In this document: positions 1 through 9,625 of the stretch, in pieces
Layout of the letters: each line of letters opens with the position of its first letter
How positions within the stretch are numbered: position 1 is the stretch's first letter
Assembly: GCA_027922465.2 (NCBI GenBank)
Contig: BQMF02000123.1
Span: 21,813 to 85,812, forward strand
Direction: 5' to 3'
DNA length: 64,000 bases
Source: Turritopsis dohrnii
Lineage: Eukaryota; Cnidaria; Hydrozoa; Anthoathecata; Oceaniidae
Notes under the pieces: generated by a model
Databases searched by the model: none
Told to the model about the DNA's origin: nothing
What the model saw: only the letters and a program-made list of their open reading frames with translations
Made by a program: the position numbers and the translations under genes

Positions 1-2305
1 TGAGAAAAATTGACGACACAAGTGTTTGGAACTTTAGATTGATATTGAACAAGTTCAAACTGTAAATAAATACAAAAACTGAGTTGAGAAAAATATTCAT
101 GTCTATGTGAGAAATCTATATGAAATTTGATATATAAGTGAAAAAGAAACCTATCCTAAGTTGCTCCCATGAAAACAAAACCTGAGCAAAAGCAAAAGAA
201 TGAAAAGCCAAGACAAAAAAAAAAACTTACCAGCTTGCCTGAGTATGATGCTTGTGAACAAGCTGAATTGAGTGGGTGAGTTTCATATAGTGAGTGTTGA
301 CTACACATGAAGAGTAGTAGACTATTTTAAAGGTTCATAGTCTGAAAGTTGACTTGAAATTGATGACTAAATCCAAGTGTTAAAAAATAACTAAGTTGAT
401 GTTCACTCCTTGAAGGTCTGTTATGAACTGACTGAGAAAGTGAAAGTGGGAGCTTTATAGTGACACATGAGAAAGAGTATAATTTACAGACCTAGAATTA
501 AATATGCAAAAATGACAAAATGACATAAATTAACATAAAATATATATTAACCAAGACTAGAAAGTACACAGAATTACAAATAATACTAAAAAATACATGA
601 AAAATGCCAAACAAAGAAAAACATTGAAAACACCTGAACTAAAGGTGAATGCCTTTACACCACGAGCACGATTTTATCCTTTGTAGTTTGTTTTATTATT
701 CTTGTTGTATTTTGTTCTTATGTTTTCAATAGTACTACTGTAGCATGAGCATATAAAGTTGTTGTATCCTTCCGATTTCATAAGTTAGGAAAGTTAAGCA
801 ACTAGTTAAGCAACTTGAGTAGGGATTTTGTCTTTAAAATTAAGCAACTTGAGTTCTGATCAAAATCAACAGTTGCTTATAAAAAAAAATCGTGTACTTG
901 AATTTGGTTTTATAAATTGTCATTTTAAGCCTGTCTCTACTTTTTTGAAAATAACTGACAGAAGTCCCAATTTGAAGTGCTACACATAATATTTGTTAGT
1001 AGAGGTTAGTAGTAGAGGTTAGTAGAGTTTTGATTGCTTATGTTATTTGCTAATAATGTCTACCCCTCTTTTGTGCAGTAAACCTGTATACAAATATGAT
1101 TGTATAAGATAGTTTTATCCCAGTTACAAAAAGCAAATGTTCTGCTGAATTTTATTGCTTATCATAATTTTATGGTATAAAGATGTCAAGCTTCTAGAAC
1201 AATAAAGATCATACATTTGTTATGATGAAATTCTTTTACACATTGATGATATGCAGTTCCTTAAGGGGAAATATCAGTCGCATTTAGGTCTTATAACTTT
1301 TAGCTAAGTGTCCATATATTAGCTTCTCACTTTTTAACTCCTCAGCAAACATTATCAGACAAACCTTATCATTTGACCATGAACATCTTCATTTCATAAT
1401 AAGTTCAAAATAAGTTTTTTGTGATATTAAACTCAATAGACCTTTCCCGAATTTCAGTTTAATACTGAATTGTGGCCGAGTTTCATATCTAACCTCGCTT
1501 TTATGCAATTCATTGTTCCACTGATTTCATTACTTTATAACTTAATGATAGTCTCTATTATTCCTAATTCCCATTCCAATAATTAAAAGTAGTTTGAATA
1601 TTAAAAGCAAGGTTAGACAGGACAACTCGGCCACAATGCATCGTTTAAACAGAAATTCGGGAAAGGTCTATTCCATCTTGATTAGTACGGACAACATTTT
1701 TATCTGAGCATCAGGTTAATGGTAGTTACACGAGGTAATTATTTAATGATACATTTTTCTTATGGTTATCAATGTACACAAAATAATTAACAAACATTTC
1801 GCAACTTTGGGGAAATATATAGTCGCATTTTTGCGAATCTTGTTTCGATTCATTTTGTACTGCTATTGTTTAATGTTTGCTTTTGTATGCATGGGTATAT
1901 AGTTCTGTGTTATGTTGCTAATTGTTTATGATATTAAATCTTCTGCATATTAAAAACAACATGATTTCCATCAATAGTATGTCATTTTAAGTGTTATGTT
2001 TGGTTGTGATTCACTTTCCAGGGTAAATAATAATTTTTGAAAACCTTTGTCTGGAGATGCCAGTGTTAGCGAACCCGTCTAAAGTTTTTACAGAAGACAC
2101 TACGGGTCCATGCATATAATGACGTCCGCTTAAAAATTTAAATTCCCAATATTCCAAATATATACATGTTTCAAAAAATCATTTATGTAAGTTGGAAAAA
2201 ACACAGTGGATGTCCATAATAATGACGGGTTTGAATACATTTTGCACGTCCCCAGGACGTCCATAAGACGTTTAGTTTGGACGTCCCGCCGTCCACTTTG
2301 GACCT
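1..2305. other. non-coding AT-rich stretch
   Basis: I see no supported gene here. The stretch contains one small MITE (1439-1668). It also has a short direct repeat built on GGGGAAATAT..AGTCGCATTT, seen near 1265 and again near 1811. The only long open frame (near 2130-2339, minus) has no recognisable domain and I leave it out. Confidence 0.6.
1439..1668. mobile_element. 230-bp MITE with TA target duplication
   Basis: The left end GACCTTTCCCGAATTTC is repeated in inverted orientation at the right end (GAAATTCGGGAAAGGTC). A second inverted block, TTGTGGCCGAG / CTCGGCCACAA, lies just inside. TA flanks both ends (1437-1438 and 1669-1670), as expected for a Tc1/mariner-type non-autonomous element. 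No coding capacity. The family assignment is inference from the TA duplication only. Confidence 0.7.
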
Positions 2306-3091
2306 CTATGAGGCGTACTGGTGACATCTTTGTGGCCACTGGGTCTTCGATGACTTCTTCCTTGTATAAGCGGATATAAGTGGAACATTGGATTCTTCAT
2401 CTGACGATTTAACGGTTTTGGTTATTAAAGATTCATCAACCTTCTGTAAAGCGTTGTATCGATCTATCGACTTTTTCGCACACAAATGCATCAATTTTGC
2501 GGTGGTTTTCGGACATTCCTCAATCATATGATCCCACCAATCCATGTTTACGATTTCATCGTTGATGATTACAACAACATCGCAGCATTTCTCAAACCAT
2601 TCGTCAACGCTAAACATATCCATTATCGTAATCACTTCTTTGATATTTTGTGGGCTTATGTATTGAACACCCATAGATGAGAAAGCCTGAATAAACTTTT
2701 CAACTTGAAACTTTTGAGAGATTTTCAACAGAGGGACTAACCGTTCCCAAGTCAGTTTTTCTTTTATTTCCCGATGTCCGTGCATCAACCAAGCAAAATC
2801 ATCAACCGTGCTTTTCTCGAATTCATCAACATTAAATTGAAGTGAATTGACTGCTGTAATCATTTCACCGCCATTTTGTTTTTCAGCTGTAACATTAACA
2901 GTGTTTTCATTCCACCCACCAGATTTTGCTTCTCGAAGTGCTTCTTTAAAAACTCTTGATAGATGGCGAGCTGCAGTAGCACTTACTGGAACTTTAAAAT
3001 CCCTTTGGTTGTTGATCAAATATATTTTTTGATCTTTCGTAATAAACAAATCCATGAGTTCGTTTTGTATACCACTAAGAAGGAGCGCCAT
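2306..3091 (-). CDS. BTB/BACK-like protein, 261 aa
   Basis: A single open frame starting at an ATG in good context. The N-terminal third (about residues 1-60) looks like a degenerate BTB/POZ fold. It is followed by a helical segment with LLKISQKFQVEKFIQAF and a BACK-like stretch around residues 130-210, as in BTB-BACK adaptors that recruit substrates to cullin-3 ligases. The last 30 residues are basic and low-complexity. The start codon lies only about 15 bp from the inverted-repeat unit at 3106, so the gene may be a retrocopy or may belong to that unit. The family call rests on pattern only. A profile search for BTB (PF00651) and BACK (PF07707) would decide it. Confidence 0.45.
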   Translation of the reverse strand: MALLLSGIQNELMDLFITKDQKIYLINNQRDFKVPVSATAARHLSRVFKEALREAKSGGWNENTVNVTAEKQNGGEMITAVNSLQFNVDEFEKSTVDDFAWLMHGHREIKEKLTWERLVPLLKISQKFQVEKFIQAFSSMGVQYISPQNIKEVITIMDMFSVDEWFEKCCDVVVIINDEIVNMDWWDHMIEECPKTTAKLMHLCAKKSIDRYNALQKVDESLITKTVKSSDEESNVPLISAYTRKKSSKTQWPQRCHQYAS

Positions 3092-3105
3092 GATTGTTTA
3101 GCAAC

Positions 3106-3694
3106 AAAATTGAACAATTACGTCAGGCCGCGAAGCGGCCGCAATGTAATTGCGATTTTATGAATAAAATCGAAGTACGATATAACAATGCGTTCTCCCA
3201 ACCGTTGTGCTCCGGATCTCAAAGAAAAGCCAATTTTCGATCGCACGTCTTATCCTGAACACCCAAAAGCTTATTTGTTTGAAAGACAAGAAGTACCGAT
3301 GAAGCTCATTCGATATATTCAATAGGTCTGAATAATAATGGGATAATGAGATGACAAGCCGATTTGCTCAGCAAAGATTAAAACGGGACATATGAACCTT
3401 TGATAAGCACAGCTGTAACTATACTGCCATGGTTATCAGAGGATTGGGAAATAGAAAATAAAAGTATAATTTGCCAGAAGAATAGTATCTTTCTGTACAG
3501 AAACGCGTGAGTATTCATCTTTCAACGTCTCAATCGAAAGTTCGAACGACCTAAAAGGTTAAGAAATAGGCAAGATTACTACATAACAGTTTAGGGTCGG
3601 GAAGGTGGGATTGTTATATCGTACTTCGATTTTATTCATAAAATCGCAATTACATTGCGGCCGCTTCGCGGCCTGACGCAATTTTTCAATTTTA
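3106..3694. mobile_element. 0.6-kb inverted-repeat unit related to the DIRS termini
   Basis: About 83 bp at 3106-3188 recur inverted at 3611-3694 with very few changes. The arm contains a palindrome AGGCCGCGAAGCGGCC. The inner edge of the arm continues into ACGATATAACAATGCGTTCTCCCAACCGTTGTGCTCCG, the same sequence as the DIRS terminal repeat at 3711-3750. The unit is therefore a non-autonomous or rearranged relative of the DIRS element beside it, and the two overlap by about six bases at 3689-3694. Confidence 0.65.
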
Positions 3695-3782
3695 TATCAT
3701 AAAATCTCCGTACGATATAACAATGCGTTCTCCCAACCGTTGTGCTCCGTATCTCACGGCGGAGCCAATTTTACTACCTCTG
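3689..3782. repeat. DIRS inverted terminal repeat, recombinase side
   Basis: Reads ATTTTATATCATAAAATC at the outer edge and ACTACCTCTG at the inner edge. It matches the reverse complement of 7910-8003 with about one mismatch. Confidence 0.9.
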
Positions 3783-3795
3783 TTCAAAGCATGTC

Positions 3796-6240
3796 TTAAG
3801 ATAAGACCTTTTCCTGATAAGTCTGTTCTAATGATTTAATATCTCTGTTGTAGAATTTTTGCCATGTTGACTCACTTGACCAACAACCTCTTTGTAATAT
3901 ATCCTTAGTCGACAGACCCTTAAGCCCTGCCATTGAACTAGATGCAGACCTAGTAGAATGTCCCTTAAAAACTGACGTGTTTATGCCTACCATGTGGAGG
4001 AGGGATTTTAACCAACCCGAAACTGTAGACGAAACAACTTCTCCATGGGGACTGATGTAACTAAGAAGTAACTGTGTTTTACTTTCTGTCCTCCAAGCTT
4101 TTGATCTACTTAAGTACTCTTCCAGGGTGGAGACAACACATAAAATCTTATCTTTTGGGAAAGCAAAGTAGCGGACTGAGGGTGGAGACTGTCCTCTTCT
4201 CCAAGATTTGTGTAATTTTTCAAATGAGAAAATGTAACAATCTTCTCCCTGTACCATGTACTTAGTGTCCAAATGATGAATAGCATCAGCTCTAGATGCT
4301 GACGTCAGAGCTAATAACATAGTCAATTTAAAGGTCAAATCCTTGTCAGACAGCTTAGCCGTATCCCCCTTTGACTTAAAGAACGACAACACATCTTTAA
4401 CATTCCAAACATATGTAAGGCGTGGTTTAGGAGGTCTCATATTAAAAACCCCAGACACCAAAGAGCACACTTTTTGATGTTGACCCACTGGTTTTCCATC
4501 TATAAACTCATGATATGCTGAAATGGCAGACCTATGACAATTTATAGTTCTATATGCTAGCCCTTTGTCAAACAAACTAGCTAAATAATTAACTATATCC
4601 TTGACAGGGCATCGAACTGGATCAACTTTCCATTTATCACACCAGCCAGACCAGCTTCCCCAGGACGATTCGTAATTTGACAAAGAACCGTCTCTTCTGG
4701 CATGGATGACAAGGTTGGAAGCTGATTCTGATAGTCCCTCACCCTGCAGGCTATCCCTGAAAGTAGCCATGCCACTAGACGAAAACTGCTTGTCTCTGCT
4801 AGTGGATGAATTTCTCCTTTTGTGTTCCTTAACAGGTCCTTTTGGTGAGGAATTAAGATAGGATTCTTTATTGACATTTGCAAAAGTTGAGAGTACCATG
4901 GTTGTGTCTGCCATGCTGGAGTTATCACTATGATTTGATCGACATTCTCTCTCCTGACCTTGGATAGCACTGCACTTACCATGCAAAATGGTGGGAAAGC
5001 ATAGGGAAATTTTCCTGACCACATCTGCTGCATTGAATCTGTTCCCAGACTGTAGGGGTCTGGCTTCCAGGAATAATACCTTGGAACTTGGTGGTTTGTC
5101 CTTGAGGCAAAGAGGTCTATGCTTGGATAACCCCTTTGGTGGCAAATTTGTTTGAATACTAGTGGTTTCAACTTCCAGTCTGAGCTGTCGCTTGTGTGTC
5201 TGGATTCCCAGTCTGCCTTGTAGTTCATGGCACTTGGGAGATACTCTGCTGTAATTGTGATTGAATTCTGGAAAAGATATGACCAAATTTCTTTTGCAAT
5301 TCTGGTCATTTCCTGACTTTTTGTACCCCCCATTTTCAGAAGATAAGATATTGCGGTTGTATTGTCTATCTGGAAATGTATTGACCTTATGCCCTTCAGT
5401 CTCTTTGTGAAAGTCAACAGAGCATACTTCACTGCCAGAAGTTCCAGAACATTTATATGAAACTTCCTTTCCTGAGGATCCCAGGGTCCTCCTGTTGGTA
5501 CTCCCTGAGCATAAGCCCCCCACCCCTCCTTGGAGGCATCTGTCTGAATCAAAATTTGGGATCTCTCCTGAATTATCTTTCTCCCATTTGACAACTTTAA
5601 GTTTTCTGCCCAACATAGGAGTTCCTTGCGGGCTTTCCAATCCAGGGTTATTTGCTGTTGATAATCTGAGTTTTCCCTCAAGGCCTGTACTTGATTTGCC
5701 TGCAAGTACCGATACTGCAATTGTGCTGGAAGAACTGCTTGTATTGTTGAGCACAGTCTCCCTATCAGCTTTGTTAGGTCTAGAAGTGTTACAGTGGGGT
5801 TTTTGTACATCTCTGAGCATTCTTTTATGATCTGAGCAGTTTTTTCTGGAGTAAGTGATAGGCTGAGAGTCTTTGAGTTCACCACCAATCCCAAGAACTC
5901 TATTTCCTGTGTTGGGTCGAAAATAGACTTTTTCTGGTTGATCACAAACCCTAAATGCTCTAGCAAGAAAATTACTGTGTCCCGACTCATCAGTAACCCT
6001 TCTATGGATTGATGCATTAAGAGCATGTCGTCCAAGTAAATGATCATCCGAATATTTATTTTCCTCAATAAAGCGACAGGTACTTTCAGAAGCTTTGTGA
6101 AAATTCTGGGGGCTGGTCCTAGGCCAAAACACAGGCAAATGAACTCGTAAAGGCTGCCTGAGAAATAAAACCTGACATATTTCCTTGAATGCTTCCCTAA
6201 AGGTACACAAAAATAAGCATCCTTCATGTCTAGTTTGCAC
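3796..6240 (-). CDS. DIRS tyrosine recombinase (C-terminal part of an 814-codon frame)
   Basis: The last 270 or so codons (roughly 3796-4610) encode a phage-integrase-fold tyrosine recombinase. An arginine lies in LTSASRADAIHHL, an H-x-x-R box in KGHSTRSASSS, and the likely nucleophilic tyrosine in WQKFYNRD near the end. In DIRS elements this enzyme integrates a circular DNA intermediate in the nucleus. The upstream two thirds of the frame overlap the RT/RNase H frame in another phase and look like a non-coding shadow, so the true start is probably near 4600-5000. The frame stops 13 bp before the terminal repeat. Confidence 0.8.
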   Translation of the reverse strand: MQTRHEGCLFLCTFREAFKEICQVLFLRQPLRVHLPVFWPRTSPQNFHKASESTCRFIEENKYSDDHLLGRHALNASIHRRVTDESGHSNFLARAFRVCDQPEKVYFRPNTGNRVLGIGGELKDSQPITYSRKNCSDHKRMLRDVQKPHCNTSRPNKADRETVLNNTSSSSSTIAVSVLAGKSSTGLEGKLRLSTANNPGLESPQGTPMLGRKLKVVKWEKDNSGEIPNFDSDRCLQGGVGGLCSGSTNRRTLGSSGKEVSYKCSGTSGSEVCSVDFHKETEGHKVNTFPDRQYNRNILSSENGGYKKSGNDQNCKRNLVISFPEFNHNYSRVSPKCHELQGRLGIQTHKRQLRLEVETTSIQTNLPPKGLSKHRPLCLKDKPPSSKVLFLEARPLQSGNRFNAADVVRKISLCFPTILHGKCSAIQGQERECRSNHSDNSSMADTTMVLSTFANVNKESYLNSSPKGPVKEHKRRNSSTSRDKQFSSSGMATFRDSLQGEGLSESASNLVIHARRDGSLSNYESSWGSWSGWCDKWKVDPVRCPVKDIVNYLASLFDKGLAYRTINCHRSAISAYHEFIDGKPVGQHQKVCSLVSGVFNMRPPKPRLTYVWNVKDVLSFFKSKGDTAKLSDKDLTFKLTMLLALTSASRADAIHHLDTKYMVQGEDCYIFSFEKLHKSWRRGQSPPSVRYFAFPKDKILCVVSTLEEYLSRSKAWRTESKTQLLLSYISPHGEVVSSTVSGWLKSLLHMVGINTSVFKGHSTRSASSSMAGLKGLSTKDILQRGCWSSESTWQKFYNRDIKSLEQTYQEKVLS

Positions 6241-6242
6241 AT
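4593..6242 (-). CDS. DIRS reverse transcriptase palm and RNase H
   Basis: 549 codons. The polymerase core starts with LDMKDAYFCVPL (first catalytic aspartate) and carries the YLDD box in MIIYLDDMLLM. An RNase H domain follows, with IQTDASKEGWGA, HINVLELLAVKYAL and QIDNTTAISYL, holding its D, E and D residues. The start is set by frame rather than by a real initiation codon, because the fingers subdomain lies in the upstream frame at 6230-6925. The 3' end runs into the recombinase frame, as is usual in DIRS. Confidence 0.85.
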   Translation of the reverse strand: MCKLDMKDAYFCVPLGKHSRKYVRFYFSGSLYEFICLCFGLGPAPRIFTKLLKVPVALLRKINIRMIIYLDDMLLMHQSIEGLLMSRDTVIFLLEHLGFVINQKKSIFDPTQEIEFLGLVVNSKTLSLSLTPEKTAQIIKECSEMYKNPTVTLLDLTKLIGRLCSTIQAVLPAQLQYRYLQANQVQALRENSDYQQQITLDWKARKELLCWAENLKLSNGRKIIQERSQILIQTDASKEGWGAYAQGVPTGGPWDPQERKFHINVLELLAVKYALLTFTKRLKGIRSIHFQIDNTTAISYLLKMGGTKSQEMTRIAKEIWSYLFQNSITITAEYLPSAMNYKADWESRHTSDSSDWKLKPLVFKQICHQRGYPSIDLFASRTNHQVPRYYSWKPDPYSLGTDSMQQMWSGKFPYAFPPFCMVSAVLSKVRRENVDQIIVITPAWQTQPWYSQLLQMSIKNPILIPHQKDLLRNTKGEIHPLAETSSFRLVAWLLSGIACRVRDYQNQLPTLSSMPEETVLCQITNRPGEAGLAGVINGKLIQFDALSRI

Positions 6243-6925
6243 ATAATCGTTTTCTGCAGAACGTTCTTCAAATGAGTTAAATTCTCCATTTTAAAGTGTT
6301 CGTAAGGTAGAAAAGAATTCAGTTGTTTCAAATTGATCACTGGCCTGTTCCCCCCACCCTTTTTGCCTACTATGAACAGGTTGCTTATAAACTGGTCGAC
6401 ACATGGAGAGACTTTTTGTACTGCTCCCTTCTCCAGCATATCCTGGATCTCTTTCTCGACAAGGTTCAATTGTGAAATTGAAAATTTTACTGGGTGAGGT
6501 ATTTTCGTTTGTACTGGTACTGAAGTGAAAGGGACCTCTAGACCCTGAACTGTGGACAAAATGTCTGGGTCGTTGGTTAATTTTTGCCACTCTTTGAGAA
6601 AGTATTTTAACCTTCCTGTCAGAGGCACTTTTGGAATTTCTGTCGAGAATAATTTTTTTACAACCGGATGAACATGCTTTAGTTCCTTTACCGGAAAGAG
6701 ATCTGGTGTCTTGCTGAAGAAAGTTGCTAGTTTTAAGCTTGAACTTTCTCTTACCGGAAAAGCTTTCACCACGTCTTTTCTGGAATCTCTGTTGTTATTG
6801 TTGTGGTAGTCTTGATGATGTTTGGTGGTCTCGATTATTTGCTCCTCCGCCAATTCTAAATCTTGGCCTCGCCATGCTGGCGGATGACGGTGGGAGGCTT
6901 GACGAAAAGGGCGGTGGTCTGCCAC
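6230..6925 (-). CDS. DIRS reverse transcriptase fingers region
   Basis: 231 codons. The C-terminal half has the RT entry motifs: KGAVQKV, SNLFIVGKKGGGNRPVINLKQLN and the lead-in to motif A. The frame runs out at about 6240, and the remainder of the RT continues in the -1 frame at an AAAAC run. Either one base has been lost in this copy or a ribosomal slip joins the two. The N-terminal 60 residues overlap the gag-like frame and may not be translated. Confidence 0.75.
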   Translation of the reverse strand: MADHRPFRQASHRHPPAWRGQDLELAEEQIIETTKHHQDYHNNNNRDSRKDVVKAFPVRESSSLKLATFFSKTPDLFPVKELKHVHPVVKKLFSTEIPKVPLTGRLKYFLKEWQKLTNDPDILSTVQGLEVPFTSVPVQTKIPHPVKFSISQLNLVEKEIQDMLEKGAVQKVSPCVDQFISNLFIVGKKGGGNRPVINLKQLNSFLPYEHFKMENLTHLKNVLQKTIICAN

Positions 6926-7826
6926 GTCGTTTTGAAGGTGAATTGAGATTGTGTAGAGCCTCTTTCGTGCTTTTCCGTGCTTTTACAATACTTTCTAGTT
7001 GTTTACGAAAGGGTTTTCCGAACAAGTCATCCTCCCTCTTTTTGAGGTCCTCATTGTCTTTCAGAATGTTCTTCACCTCAGGAATGTCTTTTAAGATATC
7101 CTTCAGGACACTGAATCGGCGATTGTACGTTACTGTGTTGAAGGCCTGACCAGTGCATAAAACCGACTGTTGTGCAGCTAGAAGCAGGTCAGGGAGATCT
7201 AACTCAACATCTTCTCCTGTCCGGCTAGACAGTTGGTCTAGTTGTTGCCAAAGGTATCCCAGTGGTGCGAAAACCTGCATTATCTTTTTCTGTATCTTGC
7301 AGAAAGTATTGTCCAAACTTTTGGTTTTATCATTCACAAGAACTTTCACGAAATCGTCCAAAGCTCTTGGCACATCCAAATTAGTGGGTATAGGCAAAGA
7401 CTTGAGAAGCTTCTCTTGTAATTGCTTCTCGGTTATGTAAACATTTAATTGTTCGTTAACATACTTTGCTAGATCTGGTGGAAGTTTCCACTCGTTTTCT
7501 TCGGCTTCTGTCTTTATTGTAAAAAATTTTCTTTTCTTTCTCACTGGCTCTTCATCTGAAGAAGATGAAGCAGCAGAATCGCTGTCTCCTGAAGAAGATG
7601 ACGACGATGACGACGAGGAAGAAACACGTTTTCTTTTCTTGTGTTTCTTCTTTGATAACTTTTTGGGCTTTTTTCGTTTGCCCTTTCCAAGCAAAGTTTG
7701 TTGTGTGCTACTCCCAGAGATGAGGGTCTCAGCTTTCTCTGAGTTATTGCCCTCATCTCCTTCCCCTTGAGCTTTGTCTTCCTCTGAAGGGTGGGTTTTG
7801 TCATTTTGGTTAACTTCATCGGCCAT
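6795..7826 (-). CDS. DIRS gag-like ORF1 protein, 343 aa
   Basis: The first ORF of the element, starting at an ATG 84 bp inside the terminal repeat. It has an acidic Glu/Gly/Asn N-terminus, then a dense lysine tract (about residues 50-70) resembling a nuclear localisation signal, a serine run, and a helical middle section. The C-terminus is Arg/Gly/Pro-rich. This composition suits a nucleic-acid-binding structural protein. The last 131 bp overlap the RT frame. Assigned by position and composition. Confidence 0.7.
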   Translation of the reverse strand: MADEVNQNDKTHPSEEDKAQGEGDEGNNSEKAETLISGSSTQQTLLGKGKRKKPKKLSKKKHKKRKRVSSSSSSSSSSSGDSDSAASSSSDEEPVRKKRKFFTIKTEAEENEWKLPPDLAKYVNEQLNVYITEKQLQEKLLKSLPIPTNLDVPRALDDFVKVLVNDKTKSLDNTFCKIQKKIMQVFAPLGYLWQQLDQLSSRTGEDVELDLPDLLLAAQQSVLCTGQAFNTVTYNRRFSVLKDILKDIPEVKNILKDNEDLKKREDDLFGKPFRKQLESIVKARKSTKEALHNLNSPSKRRGRPPPFSSSLPPSSASMARPRFRIGGGANNRDHQTSSRLPQQ

Positions 7827-7909
7827 GATGTGCTTGATACTCGAAGATTCTCAGATGATAACAATGTTTCACGTGCGATCACTCCGAAGCCATTTTGAAA
7901 ATGGTTGAG

Positions 7910-8003
7910 CAGAGGTAGTAAAATTGGCTCCGCCGTGAGATACGAAGCACAACGGTTGGGAGAACGCATTGTTATATCGTACGGAGATTTTATGATATAA
8001 AAT
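7910..8003. repeat. DIRS inverted terminal repeat, promoter side
   Basis: Partner of 3689-3782. By analogy with DIRS-1 it should carry the promoter for the minus-strand transcript. I do not see a clear TATA box. Confidence 0.9.
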
Positions 8004-9510
8004 CATGTATAAAAAACACTATATTTCTACTTCTCAAAAAAACAAACAAAAAGATCTCTCCTCCACATTGCTTCATGAAAATGCAAGAGAAGTAAGAACA
8101 TAGCAAGAAATTCAGTGTTTTGCAGATCAAAGAATGTAAATTTGTTTAAACTCATTCTTTTTTGTGATTTAGGACAAGCAGTATTTATCATAAAATACAC
8201 GAGAAATAAAACCACAGAGAAGGAACATTCAACGGAAATGATTTTGAGACAATATGTCCAAGCATGTGTCGCTAGAATTCTAAGAAATCTTTTGTCAAAT
8301 TAAAGTCACAAGATATTTCTATTTTTATTTTGTCACTAACGAAACATGCTTTACTAGTAAAACGTGTTTAAATAAACATTAAACTTATTTCAAAAATGTC
8401 AAGCTCCCACTAAATTATATCGAATGTTACAATCAAACACTGTGTTTATTTTTCGCCTATAGACAGTTACTGTTTACGGGTCGGTGTATCAAACGGCCCC
8501 ATTGATTTTCTGTGGTTGCAGCGTCTAAAAATTGTTTTTGAAAAATGAAATTAAATTGAAAATCAATTCTGATTATCAGAACTTTTTTGTTCACTTTTAT
8601 AACTTTGACTCAAAAAATAAATTTTCAAAAATTCTATTTGCCTAAAATAAAATATTGGTTTTAGCATTTACTCTAAATATTTCCAGGACCAGTTAAGGTA
8701 TCAACCTATTTACTAGTGTCCTGGTCATTTGTTCCCAGTCCCTTGCGTACACATGCTACAGATCAAAATGGCGTCTACGCTGGCCAGGCTTGGTTCAAGA
8801 GTTCGCTTTGTTAATGTACTACGTGATAACTGTAAATCACATAGATATTCTTAAGACTTTTCTTGCCACAACTTTACTCTACAACACAACCCCGGTCAAT
8901 ACGCTTCATATAATCAGTATTTAATCTTAATTATTTTGATCTACAATCATTCTTCATTCGAAAGTAAATGTAATGAACAGAACCCAAATCGGGTAGTCGA
9001 AACCACTTCAGAGAGGAAACTGGATTTTGCGACAAATGTTAGAGAAGTTTTGAATGGAAGCAGGCTGGAAAAGCATTTCAGGCAGATACCCTACGCGCTC
9101 CTTATCAGTATCGGTAATGTCCTAGCTCGCGTTCATGTATATGATGTAGTGGTGATGTAATCGGAGGCAATGGTGGCCGCTGATTGGACAAAAGACGGAA
9201 GTGCGAAGCGCCTTTTGCGACATGTGCGCTTTGCAAAAAATTATTTTGGTTGTTGTGATGATCATCCATTTCTGGTGCAGTCCAGGCCGCGGTTTTGCTC
9301 CCCTAGATAGGTCTGTAAAAGTATGTATGTATCTTTGTGGTTCATTGTTTTCTTTCATCATCACCTAGTATTTGTGATGTCTGGTCAAAATTTGTAAGGA
9401 TAGAACCTATATAGCTAAATAATATAGGTATTGTTTACGTTTTTGTTGTTGTGTTTAGCTGGCCCAATTTGCACAATTTGCACTTTGCATATTGCACTTT
9501 TGCACCCCCT
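8004..9510. other. non-coding stretch, no firm gene
   Basis: AT-rich, with no domain-bearing frame. It holds only the short candidate ORF at 8768. Confidence 0.5.
8768..8854 (+). CDS. possible first exon or 28-codon ORF with presequence-like composition
   Basis: An ATG in strong context (AAAATGG) opens 28 codons rich in Arg, Ser, Ala and Leu. There is no acidic residue until near the end, so the peptide resembles a mitochondrial targeting presequence. A GT at TGTAAAT near 8831 could be a splice donor. I found no downstream partner exon. It could be a coincidental ORF. Confidence 0.22.
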   Translation: MASTLARLGSRVRFVNVLRDNCKSHRYS

Positions 9511-9625
9511 AATATTATTCGTGGTTCTGATGCAGAAAGTATCTAACCCTAACTCTAACCTGTTGATTTTGACATCCAGGTTCAGATATCAGGGTGAAAT
9601 TCTGCATCAGAATCATGAATAATAC
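9511..9625. repeat. short inverted repeat (mini-MITE)
   Basis: The sequence TATTATTCGTGGTTCTGATG at 9511 recurs inverted, with two changes, at 9600-9624. The larger MULE-like element inserted at its right edge, so part of this repeat is now that element's target duplication. Confidence 0.55.

Larger units (their letters stand above)
3689..8003 (-). mobile_element. DIRS-type tyrosine-recombinase retrotransposon, 4.3 kb
   Basis: Inverted terminal repeats of 94 bp bound four overlapping minus-strand frames, in order a gag-like protein, reverse transcriptase, RNase H and tyrosine recombinase. Inverted rather than direct terminal repeats, a tyrosine recombinase instead of a DDE integrase, heavy frame overlap and no evident target-site duplication are all DIRS features. 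The terminal repeats differ by about one base in 94, so the copy is young. A one-base frame disagreement inside the reverse transcriptase may disable it. I did not see the internal complementary region expected near the recombinase end. Confidence 0.9.

Noticed and set aside
9122..9364. Minus-strand 80-codon ORF
   Set aside because: No domain, no splice context and biased composition. Most likely chance.
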